This document shows, in pieces, positions 35,486 through 46,542 of a DNA stretch of 64,000 nt. The notes beneath the pieces are model-generated. The model did not search any database. It saw only the letters and a program-made list of their open reading frames with translations, and was not told the origin of the DNA. The stretch covers positions 24,190 through 88,189 of the forward strand of contig LLCB01000252.1 of the NCBI GenBank assembly GCA_001414345.1, read 5' to 3'. Made by a program: the position numbers and the translations under genes. Numbering within the stretch: position 1 is the first letter of the stretch; each line of letters starts with the position of its first letter. The DNA comes from Hymenoscyphus infarciens. Lineage: Eukaryota > Ascomycota > Leotiomycetes > Helotiales > Helotiaceae.

Positions 35486-37503
35486 TTAACCACTCTCAGC
35501 CACAGACTCGGTACTCGCAACTGGTGTCGATCCTAGTGGCTTCCTACCATAAACCACAGTTCTGCAAAATAAACATTAGCGGAGTCCCATCCCTCTCCTT
35601 TCACTTCCTCACTACTCGCCTCTCATCAAACTCGAACAACAAAGTCAAAAAGGATACCAAACCAAGGGGCAACCTAAGAAAAAGAAAAGACTCACATAGG
35701 CAAATAAGCCTTGATCCCAACATCCCTAACATCCTCCCTAACCCTCTCACAAAAGACTTTAATCTCCTCCGCTTCCCACCCCAGCTTTCCCATAACCTTA
35801 AAACTGATGCCCTCAATCCCATTTAAGAAATCAGCTTGCCAATACGCTGCAACTTTCTTGAAGTAGTCTCCCTTAGCCCAAGCACTCGTGGGCCAATAGA
35901 ATTGTTTCTCAACGACGTCTTCGAATCCAATTTCCCGCATCCAGCGTGCATAATGGGCCGTGTTTGTCCACTAGAAGATAGGGGAGTTAGTTTTTGCCGA
36001 TCAAGAAATGTCTCGGGATACGGCACAGGGAAACTTAGGTGTGATTCAAGAGAAAGTGGGGGAACAGTGTACCCATCAACTTACGGGACGGCCCGAGGCG
36101 GCGGCTCCAGCTACGACGAGTTGGTTCCATTTGTAGATTGCTGAGTCTACTGGTGGTGGGCCGATGTATTGGAAGGGAAAAGTTCCATCTTGGAGTTCGA
36201 GATAGGAGCCCGGGGTTAAGGAGTTGAAGGCTTGTTGAACTGGAGTTATGTGAGTATTTTTTGGATGTGAGATAAGTGTGGGAACGAGAGAGTGAAGAAA
36301 GAAGCGAGGAGAAGTCAAAAGTCTAATTTGAGATTATGGGAACAAATTGAGAGCACGTAAATATGGGTATAACTTACTAACAAACGCTGGATCTTTAAAA
36401 CAAGACAACAAGGCCCGTCCATGAATATAATCAAATCTCTCGGAGAAAATCCATTCATCCTCTGAATCATCGATTTCGAACCGTAAATTGGGCGGTACAC
36501 TTAATGTTATTGCGTTAACAAAATCGCGCATCTTTTGCGAGAGGAGACACCACTTACTACAAAGGTTGGATAGCACTAAGATCTGTTCCTAAAACTCGAG
36601 CATTTGGATATTTCTCCGCTATAGATCCCACATTAGCCTCTCACATACTGTGAAGCATGGGAAGTTTACCGAATTCTATTGCCCAAATTCCGGTTCCTAT
36701 ATCGCTTGTTAACACTCGAAGTGGAGTGAGAGATTGGGTGGGTAAATACCAGTTGCGATATCAAGACAGTTCTCGATTTTATCTGAAATAGGAGCTAGGT
36801 GTAACTTCCCCTCCAGCGTCACACCAAATAATGCATGTTGAAGATCTATTCTCATCAGCTCTCAATTCCCCATACAGTCCGAGATTTTCAAAAAACCCAC
36901 CTAATCGTTCTTGCTCTTGCTACACCCCCAAATCGCGTTAGCCAAATACGCCCTCAACTCAATCCCAGAATTTTTCGTACTGACCGCATCATTAGGCAAC
37001 GGATATTCTATCAAAACCTGTTAGTCAAGATTCAATTAAAAAACAGCAAGTCAACTTACTCCCCTCTTTAAACCGATGATACGTCCTCCCATTCTCCTCA
37101 ACATCCGTATAAATACTACTCCTCAAACTCTGCGTACTCGTTCTATCCATCATCAGCCATCACTCACCTCTCCTCCCCTTTCACATCTCAAGACTCACAT
37201 AGCACTCATGCCCCCAATCGCAGAATCGGTATCTCCTCCCTAAATTCACGAGTCAACTACCATCAAAACCCAAACACCAAAAGTCCAGCCAAGAATAGAG
37301 ACGTGAAATCGAGGGCAAAAACGCACATTCTCACTCTCATTATCCACACTAGGAATACTGGGTGCACTCCCCTCCCCCCAAGAAACCTCACCCTGCGCGA
37401 CCTCAGGCCGTTGTGGTTCAACGACAACCCCTCCCTCCCTAGTATTATTCCCCGTTGCTGTACTGGCCGAAGGATCCGAAGAAGGAGACGCACTCGAACT
37501 CAT
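35486..37503 (-). CDS. LaeA-like SAM-dependent methyltransferase
   Basis: Eleven exons by eye: 37503-37327, 37129-37060, 37007-36985, 36919-36901, 36845-36750, 36696-36670, 36618-36558, 36499-36378, 36239-36085, 35970-35696, 35561-35486; 366 aa, phases all agree. N-terminus is Ser/Pro-rich and disordered. The core reads NGRTYHRFKEGKYPLPND, then QEQERLDLQHALF, LHLAPI, the SAM loop CLDIATGTGIWAIEFAEKYP (about 123-142), VLGTDLSAIQP, VPPNLRFEIDDSEDEW, FDYIHGRALLSCFKDP, LTPGSYLELQD and a C-terminal VVYGRKP. This is the LaeA/LlmA-type family of class I methyltransferases. LaeA itself is a nuclear global regulator of secondary metabolism; most fungi hold dozens of such paralogues of unknown substrate, so regulator status is not implied. 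Exons of 19, 23 and 27 nt make automatic prediction error-prone. The long first intron acceptor is the weakest point. Confidence 0.87.
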
Positions 37504-38710
37504 CGTGCCTTCGTGTCGTTGCACAACAGTGGCTCTCTTCCCTTCCTATCCTATCGTACTTATCGTGCGGTCCGATTGAGCAAGGGGGGTTCGTCAGACA
37601 AATCAGAAACAACAAGAACGACTACCTAGGTAATCTTCCGGTAGCTACAAAAGTGACGCACGCAAAACCTCGGGGAAAGATATCAAAGATCATATAGGTA
37701 AAAAAAATAATACGTATCGATACAGTATTCAGACTTAAACTGTAAGTAAAAAAAAACGTGGTTCAAATCCGAAATTGCGAATTGTGAAATCCCCACCTCC
37801 ACTGTTGAAATCGAAAAGCGGCTCACCCACGTAGCTTACCCATACTAGACCCAAATAAGCAACCACTTAGACGCCATTGAAGGGAACGGCTTGTCCCGCC
37901 CCCTCCATATTTCTTTCTCTTATCACCGACTGTTGCAGTGTGAAGGATTCGGAACCTTGCTTATGTTGTTACTTACGACCCCTCTTGATGTCTCACAAAA
38001 ATGAGCATCTAGGCGGCTAGAGGAGGGGTTGGTGGCGGGTTGGCTCGTTGGATTGGCGGACTCAGGACGAGCTTAAGACGGAATTTGAAGGTACTTGTTG
38101 GTTACTTACCAATTCCAGCGAGTACTTGTAAATAGATGGGTACATAGTCACTTCAACATGTTGCTACTTCAAAGTTTAAAATCAAAGAGCATGCACTGAT
38201 TGATGGGAATGATATTCTATTGGTGGGGACAATGGCTAGCTACTAGAGCACGCCATTGTCAGCGGGTGAATGTACAGCTCCAAGTCCAATGTTGGGCGGT
38301 TTCCAGTAATCCTTCAACCTATCGCCCAAAAAGCAGGCGTGTGCAGACTAATACCACGGAGCTGGACCGGTATGAAATAATTCTGCCGGAATCATGTCTG
38401 TCTTGTGAGAGGAGTGATGCAGGGGGAAGAAAACAATTACAAGAAGGGGAAATGTGAAGGGGAAGGGGATGTTGGTGTATGGTGGTATTGCTTGCATCCT
38501 GATGCTGGAGAAACGCTCTATGCAATGCTCGCAATATTCTGAAATGACGTAGGAAAAGAGGAGTGTAGCCAGAAAGGTGAGGCTCTGGGGTCGGAAGGTT
38601 TCTTGTTGAAGGAAAGCTTGATTCGATGGCTCGATGCGGTCCGAAGCCTGCCGATGGATAGCCTCAGCTTTCTGATATGCGACGACACTCATGATAGAAA
38701 CCGAAAAGCC
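37504..38710. other. Intergenic, upstream of LaeA-like gene and downstream of the CxxC protein gene
   Basis: 1.2 kb with ordinary composition. No open frame has a recognisable motif. A GGTTCAAATCC box near 37754 resembles a tRNA B box but no cloverleaf forms around it. Confidence 0.45.
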
Positions 38711-40392
38711 TCAAGATACCGGTATTGCACTATTGACAAAACGATGTCTGCCGTGATCGGGATGTACAACTTCACCTCGGCGCTTGAGTGGGCCGGTTGG
38801 AGAGGGCGGTGGCGGTGGTTGGGTATCTTCAGCATATTCCTCGGGCTGGCTATCGTCATGTTCGTAGTCGTTCTCATAGTAGTCGCTCTGGGTGCCTTGG
38901 CTTTGACTATGATTCGAGTTCGAGTTCATGGGTGCGGATTGAGGAGCATGCTGGTTCGACGTTTGCCGATCTTGAGTGGTCGAGGTATTCTTCGCCGAGC
39001 CCTTGTTTCCCTTCTTTCCTTTTCGTCCCTTCATCTTTGCCTTTTCCAACAATCTCCTTCTTTCTGCCTCTTGTTTCCTAACGCGCCTATCCTTGATCTC
39101 GTATTGCTTGATCAGAGCCTCTGGTGGCGTACCGAAGATACGTTCGTATTCACAGAATTCGCAGATCCAGACATCTTCGGCAGATGGGGGATGGTGATAA
39201 TTCTTGAACTCTTGTTGTTGCCGCCGTTGACGAGCCGCAATTAAATATTCTTTGCCAGTACGGCGCCGATTCTTCTTGGCAGGTGCAGGTTGCGGAGGCT
39301 GCTTTTGAAGTTGAGCTGCGGCAATGTTTTGCTTGGATCGCTCAATTGCTTGAGCAGTGGTCATGGTAGACATGTTGGGGCTTGTTTGCGTGGCATGCGT
39401 GCTCACCCTCGAGTTGTTTGGGGTTTGGTGTGGAGTGGGTGGTCCAGGGTAACTTGGTACTTGCGAGTTGCAGGTAAAAGTGAACTGTGTGGATGCGGTA
39501 GCAGGTTTCTTGGCAGCTTGTTGTTGTAGCAAGCTGGAGTTTTCCTGACCTCTGGCGGGGGGAATGGAATTTTTGTTTGCATTTGCGTTGGCTATAGCAT
39601 GGGTTATGATGCCTGGAGTATCCGCTTTAAGCGTGTTAGCAAGAGAAGGGATGCGCAACTTTTGTTTGGACATTTTTACTGACGTTGTTTTGAGGTTCGA
39701 CCGTTTCCCCAATTTGGATCAGACAAGGTCCTAAGAGGGCTCCTTCCATTTCTGATGCGACCGTACCTGCCTCGACCCGGGCCAGAAAGACCTTGGGAAG
39801 TCACGGTTCCGGGACTGTGGTAACTTGCAGGAGTCACATCCTCCGCTATATCGTCAGCAACTCCCATGCCAGCCAAATCATTCGATAAATGACCTCCGTT
39901 TAATGCCGCATCTCCGGGTGTTGGAATCTTTCTCTTTTTCTTGTTGTTTGTATTCTCAAAAGAGTCATAACTATCCGCCGAAGAAGCATTCGAAGCTGGT
40001 GCTTGGGGGTTTGGGTTCTTGTTCTCCGGTTTCTGAACATAGCGGTATGATCTGCCAGTCGTGGTCTCCGAATGTCTTGAATAGATTCGGCTCCTATACG
40101 CTGCATCATCCTCATCGCTATCAAGCTCGTCTCCGCATTTCCTAGTAATATAGCCACGTTCCATTTCCTCCGCTCTTTCCCTCTCACTTGGGTGCTGAGA
40201 TTCTACAACTCCATTTACTCCAACATCTTCCCTCGCATTGTAGGGGTGGTAGAACAGGGTGGTTGAGGTTTTTGGCGTAGGAGGGTATCTAATGGAATCG
40301 GCTACATCTGGGGAGAGTCTCTCACGGAGACGTCTCTTGGGCATGGGTCGAATGGGCCGTTCTGGGTAAGGGGAGCCAGTATCGGGGGACAT
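38711..40392 (-). CDS. Conserved fungal protein with a WICEFCEYE CxxC motif, function unknown
   Basis: Two exons, 40392-39684 and 39612-38711, 536 aa. The 71-bp intron (39683-39613) has a GTCAGT donor, a GCTAAC branch point and CTCCAG acceptor; without it the frame stops at RTSKQRQ and a false second start (MSKQKLRIP) appears. Residues 1-240 are disordered and basic/acidic (PMPKRRLRERLSPD, SDEDDAAYRSRIYSRHSE). The best conserved part is GKEYLIAARQRRQQQEFKNY, AEDVWICEFCEYERIFGTPP, then a strongly basic coiled coil (KDRRVRKQEAERRRLLEKAK and GRKGKKGNKG) and a Gln/Ser/Pro-rich tail. One CxxC pair alone cannot form a full zinc finger unless it pairs with another protein. Composition points to a nuclear or RNA-associated role, which is only inference. 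I do not recognise a named orthologue. Confidence 0.8.
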
Positions 40393-41690
40393 GTCTCTTG
40401 GTGATTCGGGAGAGTAACCTAGAAGGGTTCCAGATGCAAGAGTCAGCCACTATCCCGAGGGCAAACAGTTTCCCAAATATATTTCCACATTATCTCCTGA
40501 GTTGAGAAGAATATATTCCCCAGCTCTGATGTGGCGGAGTAGGATTTGGGGACCAGCGTACCCATCACAGACATGGACATGGCGGGAATGCCAGCCCACA
40601 AGATCTAACACGCTTTTCAGAATCAAGGGTAGTTGATGATGGATCAAGCAACTCGAGGTCTCGATCACAAAAGGAGCAAGATCGAAATTCCTTCTCCCCT
40701 ATCTTTTTCTATAAATCGGAAATCAGCCAGAGTCCCCTGAATAGCCCCTTTAAAATATTTCTGCAAATATCCCCCTTGTCCAATAATATAAAGAAGCAGA
40801 AAAGTCGGCCGGTGGTAGTTCTGGGCCTGGTGTTGTCAAACGGTGTTGTTCAGGACGTACAGTATTCTCCGATTGCTCAGCACTCCAAGATGACGCCGCA
40901 CACGCAAGGTAAAGTGGTTGACTGGACAGGTGGAAGAGAGCGACGGGTAGAACGACAAAGGGGAAGACTGAGAGTGACTAGTGTCCAAGCGAAAGGGGAC
41001 GGTCAATGGCAGCAAGATGTCGGCTGTAGAGCAATTTTGGTGTTGTTGATGGGGATGTGACGGGCGTAGTGTTCGTAGTGTGTAGTGTGCTGCCAGCAAT
41101 CTGGCTTAGGAATATACCCTAGTCCCCTTAAACCGATCCGCTAGCTCCCCGAGGCCGGAGGCCGGCCCGAGAGGGGAGCGCTATGTCTCAGTCACGTGGC
41201 AGCCGATTCACTGCTAAACTGATGTGGCTACGGCGGCCGAAGCACGGGCTGCGCTCCTCGCTGGAGGTGCGGTGCCCTGAGCGGCCGAGAGTGAGTGGGG
41301 GAGCTAGGTTACTCGTCCGTCCTCCACTTGGTGCAGTTGCAGTCAGTCCTCCTACGAACTTATTTCTCCTCCTTTGCCATTCCTCGCCCACCACCGACCA
41401 TGACCCCTCGATCCTCCTCTCACTCTCGTTTGATGGTCGCGGATTTCTCCTCGTCGCTCTAGCATCTCGAATCCTATTCAACAGCTCAATTCGACTTTCT
41501 TTTCCCTCGTCCTGAAGAGTGGTCGCCATTTACAAATACGACCGATTGGAGCTCCTCTCAACTTGCCTCCATCCACCACGAGAATTACACCTCAATTCGG
41601 CATCTGCCAACGCGCTTTCGCTCGCAGATCTTCTTCTTATCCCTTCCCAATACTGTACGATTACCTCTTGCACAAAAATACTGATCCAAG
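40393..41690. promoter_or_regulatory. Divergent promoter region of the CxxC-protein gene and the Cti6-like gene
   Basis: 1.3 kb between divergent starts (40392 minus, 41691 plus). GC-rich around 41130-41300 with a near-palindromic GAGGCCGGAGGCC stretch at about 41150 and CT-rich tracts before 41691, typical of housekeeping promoters and 5'-UTRs. No factor site can be assigned. Confidence 0.4.
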
Positions 41691-43824
41691 ATGGACACTG
41701 CTCGGCGCTCCTCAAGGGCCGCTCGTTCAAGCCAGCCTCTACAATCGAATCCACATCATTCCTCCGCCTCCTCAAACTCCTCTGGTCGCGCCGAGCGAGC
41801 TACTCGATCGAATCCCAAGACTGAATCCCCTCCCAAGTCGACGCCCTCGGGATCGCTATCGTCAGAACCTCCCGATGATGCCATCGCGACCCCCGTTGAA
41901 GGCGCTGTTCAGACACGTCGAAAGCGCGGCCGTGGCGACGACAAAGAAAGGGCACCCAAACCTCCTACAACTCAAATAGAGAGTACGAATGGCATTGAAG
42001 AGAATGCCGACGACGACGAAGCCGTTCGCTGCATTTGTGGCTTTGACGATTACCCAGGCCCCCCACAACTCGGTGATGAGGATAGCAAGCAGGGCATAAA
42101 AGATGGCATTGAAGAACCTACAATCTCAGTCGCAGATATAACAGAGGATGGTGCTGGATTCTTCTTGCAATGCGACGTTTGCAAAGTATGGCAGCATGGA
42201 TATTGTGTGGGCATCATGAACGAAGACATGAGCCCAGACGAATATTTCTGCGAAGAATGCCGCAAGGACTTGCACAAGATATTTGCTGCACCAAATGGGT
42301 ATGCTCCCTTTCAATTGTTCGAGAACCCCAAATAAGCTTGAGAATTCGATCGCCTTCAGCCCCAATGCGAGCAGGTGGCGCAGATCAGGTCTCACAAGGC
42401 TGTCTACGACGAATCCAACGAAATGGCGACATGAGAACTCCATTCATTACAACTTATTTTGAAAATCCGCTAATATGATGACCCGTAGGCAACGCTATTC
42501 ACATTATCTTCCCTTGTACCAAAGCCTGTCGCGGACAACCTCACGAGCCGCCTCCTTTTCGAAAGATGGCACCCGATCTCCACGGGGCAGCAAAAGCGGG
42601 CGCCCCTCTTCGAGCCTACAGAGCGCAAAACGACGGTCTACAATGAATAGTAGAGATGCCGCATATGACGAAGAGGAACAATTGCGCCGGGCAATAGAGG
42701 CTAGCAAAGGGGAGAAGAGCGGAGAAAGTACTGATGGTGGAACTGTCGCAACAACAAGGCGGGAGAAACGAGTCCGCAGCGATAGTGAAGAGTAAGCACA
42801 ATCCGATTCCAATCATGATTTTGGGAATGGTCACTTATATATACATACAGGAAACCAGATGGTCCTAAACGACAAAGAACGTTATCGCCCTCCCCTTCTC
42901 CGTCTCGCGAACCGCATCAGACCCCCCAGGCAGAATCCGACGATGGTATCAACGGACGCGCAATCGGCGCAAAGAAAATCAGAGGAGCTGCAGCTCGAAA
43001 TCACAGAGAGAAGGAAATGAGAGAGGAGAGAGAAAAGTCTAGACAAGAGGCAGCAAATAAGAGGAAAGGGCGTGCTGAACGTCGAAGGATTGAAGGTAAG
43101 GAAGGCAGATTGATTCCAAAAGGATACTGGCTTATGTTTTGGAATGATAGATTCAGAACCTTCGGAAGATATTCCACTCGCAACGGTGCGAGCAACCGTA
43201 ACAAAAACCACGGAAAAAACAACAGAAATCGCCCCTCCTCAGCCTATAGATCCACCGGTAGTCCTTGAACCTCCAGCGCCTGATACACCCCCGCCAGCGG
43301 TACAACCACCAACCTCACACCGAAAAGGTGGCAGGCCACCGAACTCGCGGAAAGGAAAGTTGGGGAAGAATCAATATACGAAAGATCGCGATTTACAGGA
43401 AGGAGACAACCACTCTCCTCAGAGATCACAATCCAGGGACGTACCGAGGGCGGACGAAACTCCCCACGCCTCGGGGAATAAAGGTTCGAATAACGAAGGC
43501 GGAAAATCGGCGAAATCAAAGAGTGCTAATAGCAAAATCTCGATGGGAGATATGAGGAAACGGGTATCAGCAATATTGGATTACATCTCACGAATACAAG
43601 TCGAGATGGCGGGCGAATCGATGTCTCCGGGTAGTGCAGAGGCGGCTGAGAAGACGATAAGGGGGATTGCGGATGGATTACCGATGATCAAAGTTAATGG
43701 GGAGAAGGGAACGGGATCGACTCAGGGGGAAGAAGAGAAGAAGGAGTTTAAGGATCTGAGTTGTTTGGAGATGATGGATGCTCTTACGAGACAGCTTGTG
43801 AAGTGGCAGAAGGAGTTTACGTGA
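41691..43824 (+). CDS. CTI6: PHD-finger protein, Cti6-like (Rpd3L histone deacetylase complex)
   Basis: Four exons, 41691-42298, 42489-42791, 42851-43095, 43151-43824, 609 aa. A PHD zinc finger (C4HC3) uses C114, C116, C161, C164, H169, C172, C187 and C190, with motifs VRCICGFDDYPGPP, FFLQCDVCKVWQHGYCVG and PDEYFCEECRKDLHK. A 44-residue acidic insert lies between the first two cysteine pairs, as in fungal Cti6 homologues. The rest is Ser/Pro/Lys-rich and disordered, with ATSKGRPPNSRKGK-like AT-hook character (GGRPPNSRKGKLGKNQY), and ends with a helical SMGDMRKRVSAILDYISRIQVEM segment. Cti6 reads H3K4 methylation and links Rpd3L to Tup1/Cyc8 and SAGA in yeast. Intron 1 is 190 bp, intron 2 and 3 about 55-59 bp, all GT-AG. 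The orthology call rests on the PHD type and architecture. Confidence 0.85.
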
Positions 43825-44853
43825 TGTGTCCTTGTATAGTGTGCAATCAACATGGCAAAGGAAAATGAAGTCAGCATCGAGGAGGATGAGCTTTGGGATC
43901 TGGGACATGAGTTAAAAAGGAAATGGACTTGGGATTGGCGTGAACAATTGGCGTGGATCGGTAACTACTTGGTACGAAAACGACCTGAAAAGTGGGGTTT
44001 TTATCTGCAGCAACATATGGATTGGTAGGGCAAATGGTGGTCTGTTCTTGTTTTTATATTACTTGGGGAATTTTTTGGCCAGAATAAGTGGGCGCTTTTT
44101 GGAATGGGATATGATATGGGGGCGCCACTTGGGAAGGGCAAGGGAACATCTGTGATATACCATACCGCTTATACCCTATTTTTATTTTACTCCTTTTTAA
44201 ACATATCATTGCATGGGGATGGGTTTGAAGTGATTTTCCTTCCCTTCAGAAAGGGGTTTAGTTATCTGGGTGACTGACTGACTACCTCGTTGTTTAATAA
44301 GTGAATAGAGATCCGTTTCATCGTAAAGAAGGCTCAAAGATTTCGTTCTTCCAAATTCGAACGGGAAAGCTTCGGACTTGCTTTTATACTTGCTGGATAA
44401 TCTCTTCTAGGCTTGATTTGAAATGCTTTCTTTCTCTTTGCAATTTACACTGTTGGTAGGTATGTATCTCAACACTCCTTTCCACTCTGCTTTATAACGA
44501 GGAAGTGAATGGAGAGGTGAGAATTACGTTCGCGGTAACAAAGTTTAGAAGACTTCGTTCTCCCTCCGATTTGAGAGATTTTTTTGAGAGAGTGAAGTTC
44601 GGGTGATGGATATTACTCTGATAAACTCTTGTCTGAGTAACCACGGTTTGACACAATGCAAAAGCTAGCTATACGATGAAAACTCCTTTCTAATGTCGGA
44701 GAGGGTGAATGTAGTCTAAGTGGGTCATGCTCCTCGTAACAAAGTTTGTACGACTCCCTTTTTCCCTTCAGTTTGAGAGATCAACAAAATGAAATTTAGA
44801 TTCGCTTAGCGCGAGGGGTATTTTGCGGTTCTGGTTGGAAAGTAGCATTCTAC
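43825..44853. other. Convergent intergenic region between Cti6-like gene and IVD, with a degenerate duplication
   Basis: 1 kb, no supported gene. Two loosely similar units about 200 bp apart share GTAACAAAGTTT followed about 30 bp later by TTTGAGAGAT (near 44537-44582 and 44737-44782), with related sequence before each. This may be an old tandem duplication. Confidence 0.4.
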
Positions 44854-46251
44854 TCATGAGGCATAGCTAGCATACTCTTTATTGAAAGCCTACGAGAAGT
44901 TAGTAACATGGAATCTGGTGAGGGATTTGGAAAAAGGGAACCCACTCTTCCCAAAACCATTCTCCGTATCTCACTCGTTCCCGCTCCGATCTCATACAAT
45001 TTCGCGCTGTTCGAAGTTAGTAACGTTTCTCAGTCGACTTGAGCAAGAAAGAAATGCAACTCACTCCCTCAACAACCTCGAAGCAGGCATTTCCTCCACA
45101 TACCCCATACCACCTAGCAACTGTATACAATCCGCCGCACACTCACTCGCCCTCTCCGCCGCATACAGAATCGCTCCCGCACAATCCTGCGTCCTAATCT
45201 CCCCCAACTCATCTACTTTTCTGGCAGTCTCATAGGTATAAGCCCGCGAAGCTTGAAGCTTTGTATACATGTCTGCCAGTTTTCCCTGCACCAATTGGTT
45301 ATGAGCAATTGGAATCCCAAATTGTTTTCTCTGGTGAGTGAAGGGCAGGGCGACATCGAGGGTGGCTTGCATTATTCCTAAGGGTCCTGCAGAGAGAACT
45401 AGTCGTTCAATGTCTAGACCTTCCATAAGCACTTTGACGCCGCGATTTAGGGACCCTAGGATATTTTCTTTAGGAACGAAGACGGAATCGAAAATTAGTT
45501 CGCCCGTGTTACTTCCTCGCATGCCCATTTTATCCAATTTCCTCGCACAACTAAATCCCTTAAACGCTTTCTCAACAAGGAAAGCTGTGATTCCTTTTGA
45601 TCCCGCTTCAGGCTCAGTTTTAGCATAAACGACTATGACATCTGCGTCTGGACCATTCGTAATCCACATCTTCGTTCCATTCAAGAGATATCCACCATCT
45701 ACCTCCTGAGCAGTCGTCCGCATAGAAACAACATCACTCCCGGCACCACTCTCACTCATCGCCAAAGCTCCCACCTTCTCACCAGCCACCAACCCAGGAA
45801 GGAGCTTCTCTTTCTGAGACGAGGAACCATTGAGTTGTAGCTGGTTTATGCATAATTGTGAATGCGCAGCATAACTCAGTCCTATACTCCCGCTTGCTCG
45901 AGAAATCTCTTCCATTACTATACAATGGGCTTGATATCCCATTGCTAGACCGCCGTGCTCTTCATTGACTGTGATTCCTAAGAGACCTGCAGACCCTAGT
46001 TTGGACCACATTTCGTGGGGGAAGGAGTTGGATTTATCGGTGAGAGAAGCTACTTCTGGAGAAATTTCTCGACGGGTGAATTCTTGGACTCGTTCGCGGA
46101 GTTCGTGGAGGTCGGATTGGGTGGGTGGTTCGAACCCTGAGGGATGTTTGGAGGAGGCATATCGTATAGTTGGGAGGGAGAGGGTTTTGGGGATTGGGTG
46201 TAGGGAGAGGGTTGGTCGCGTGAGGGTACGGAGGCATTTTAACGAAGTCAT
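44854..46251 (-). CDS. ivdA: Isovaleryl-CoA dehydrogenase, mitochondrial
   Basis: Three exons, 46251-45065, 45006-44946, 44889-44854, giving 427 aa (human IVD 426). N-terminus MTSLKCLRTLTRPTL is a typical import presequence. Acyl-CoA dehydrogenase motifs: LGSAGLLGITVNEEHGGLAM, GLSYAAHSQLCINQL, GALAMSESGAGSDVVSM (FAD/substrate signature), LNGTKMWITNGPDAD and GGMGYVEEMPASRLLRDAKLY. The catalytic base of IVD is an unusual Glu in helix G, seen here as LDIERLVLSAGPLG, which separates IVD from medium/short-chain enzymes. Two small 3' exons supply the conserved C-terminus (EIGAGTSEIRRMVLGR, AFNKEYASYAS); their GT-AG introns carry TACTAAC branch points. The enzyme oxidises isovaleryl-CoA and passes electrons to ETF. 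It shares a 291-bp promoter with mccB. Confidence 0.94.
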
Positions 46252-46542
46252 TTCGAAGGAGTGTATGGTGTTTCTGGAGGAGTTTTCTTACATTGTTTGG
46301 AAAGTAAAAGAGTCCACCTGGTGAGACTATTAAAAGGGAAGGCGCCTATTTGACAGAAAGATGATCGCCGAGGCATCCTGGCCTGGCACCCCGCGTTTGA
46401 CAGGGATGCAGTAACCCGCTCTTAAACCGTCAATAACCCGCGCGCCTTCTCACTTCATCGTGTCCATCAACAGGGCAATTCTTGTCTGAATCTCTCAATT
46501 GTCTCTTGCGCTGCCGCTGCAGCATTCTTTCCAATCTTCACC
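46252..46542. promoter_or_regulatory. Bidirectional promoter between ivdA and mccB
   Basis: 291 bp between the two start codons. It contains GC-rich boxes (GGCGCC at about 46342, CCCGCGTTTGACAGG near 46390, AACCCGCTCTT and AACCCGCGCG near 46413 and 46434). The two AACCCGC(T/G)C boxes, about 21 bp apart, could be binding sites of a shared leucine-responsive regulator; this is inference from repetition only. Confidence 0.6.

Noticed and set aside
37750..37765. tRNA B-box-like GGTTCAAATCC
   Set aside because: The flanks do not form a T-stem, acceptor stem or anticodon arm on either strand.
39676..39712. Two separate genes instead of one at 38.7-40.4 kb (second starting MSKQKLRIP)
   Set aside because: Spacing of 5 nt between a stop and an ATG is not plausible in a fungus; a 71-bp intron with GCTAAC branch point joins the frames exactly.
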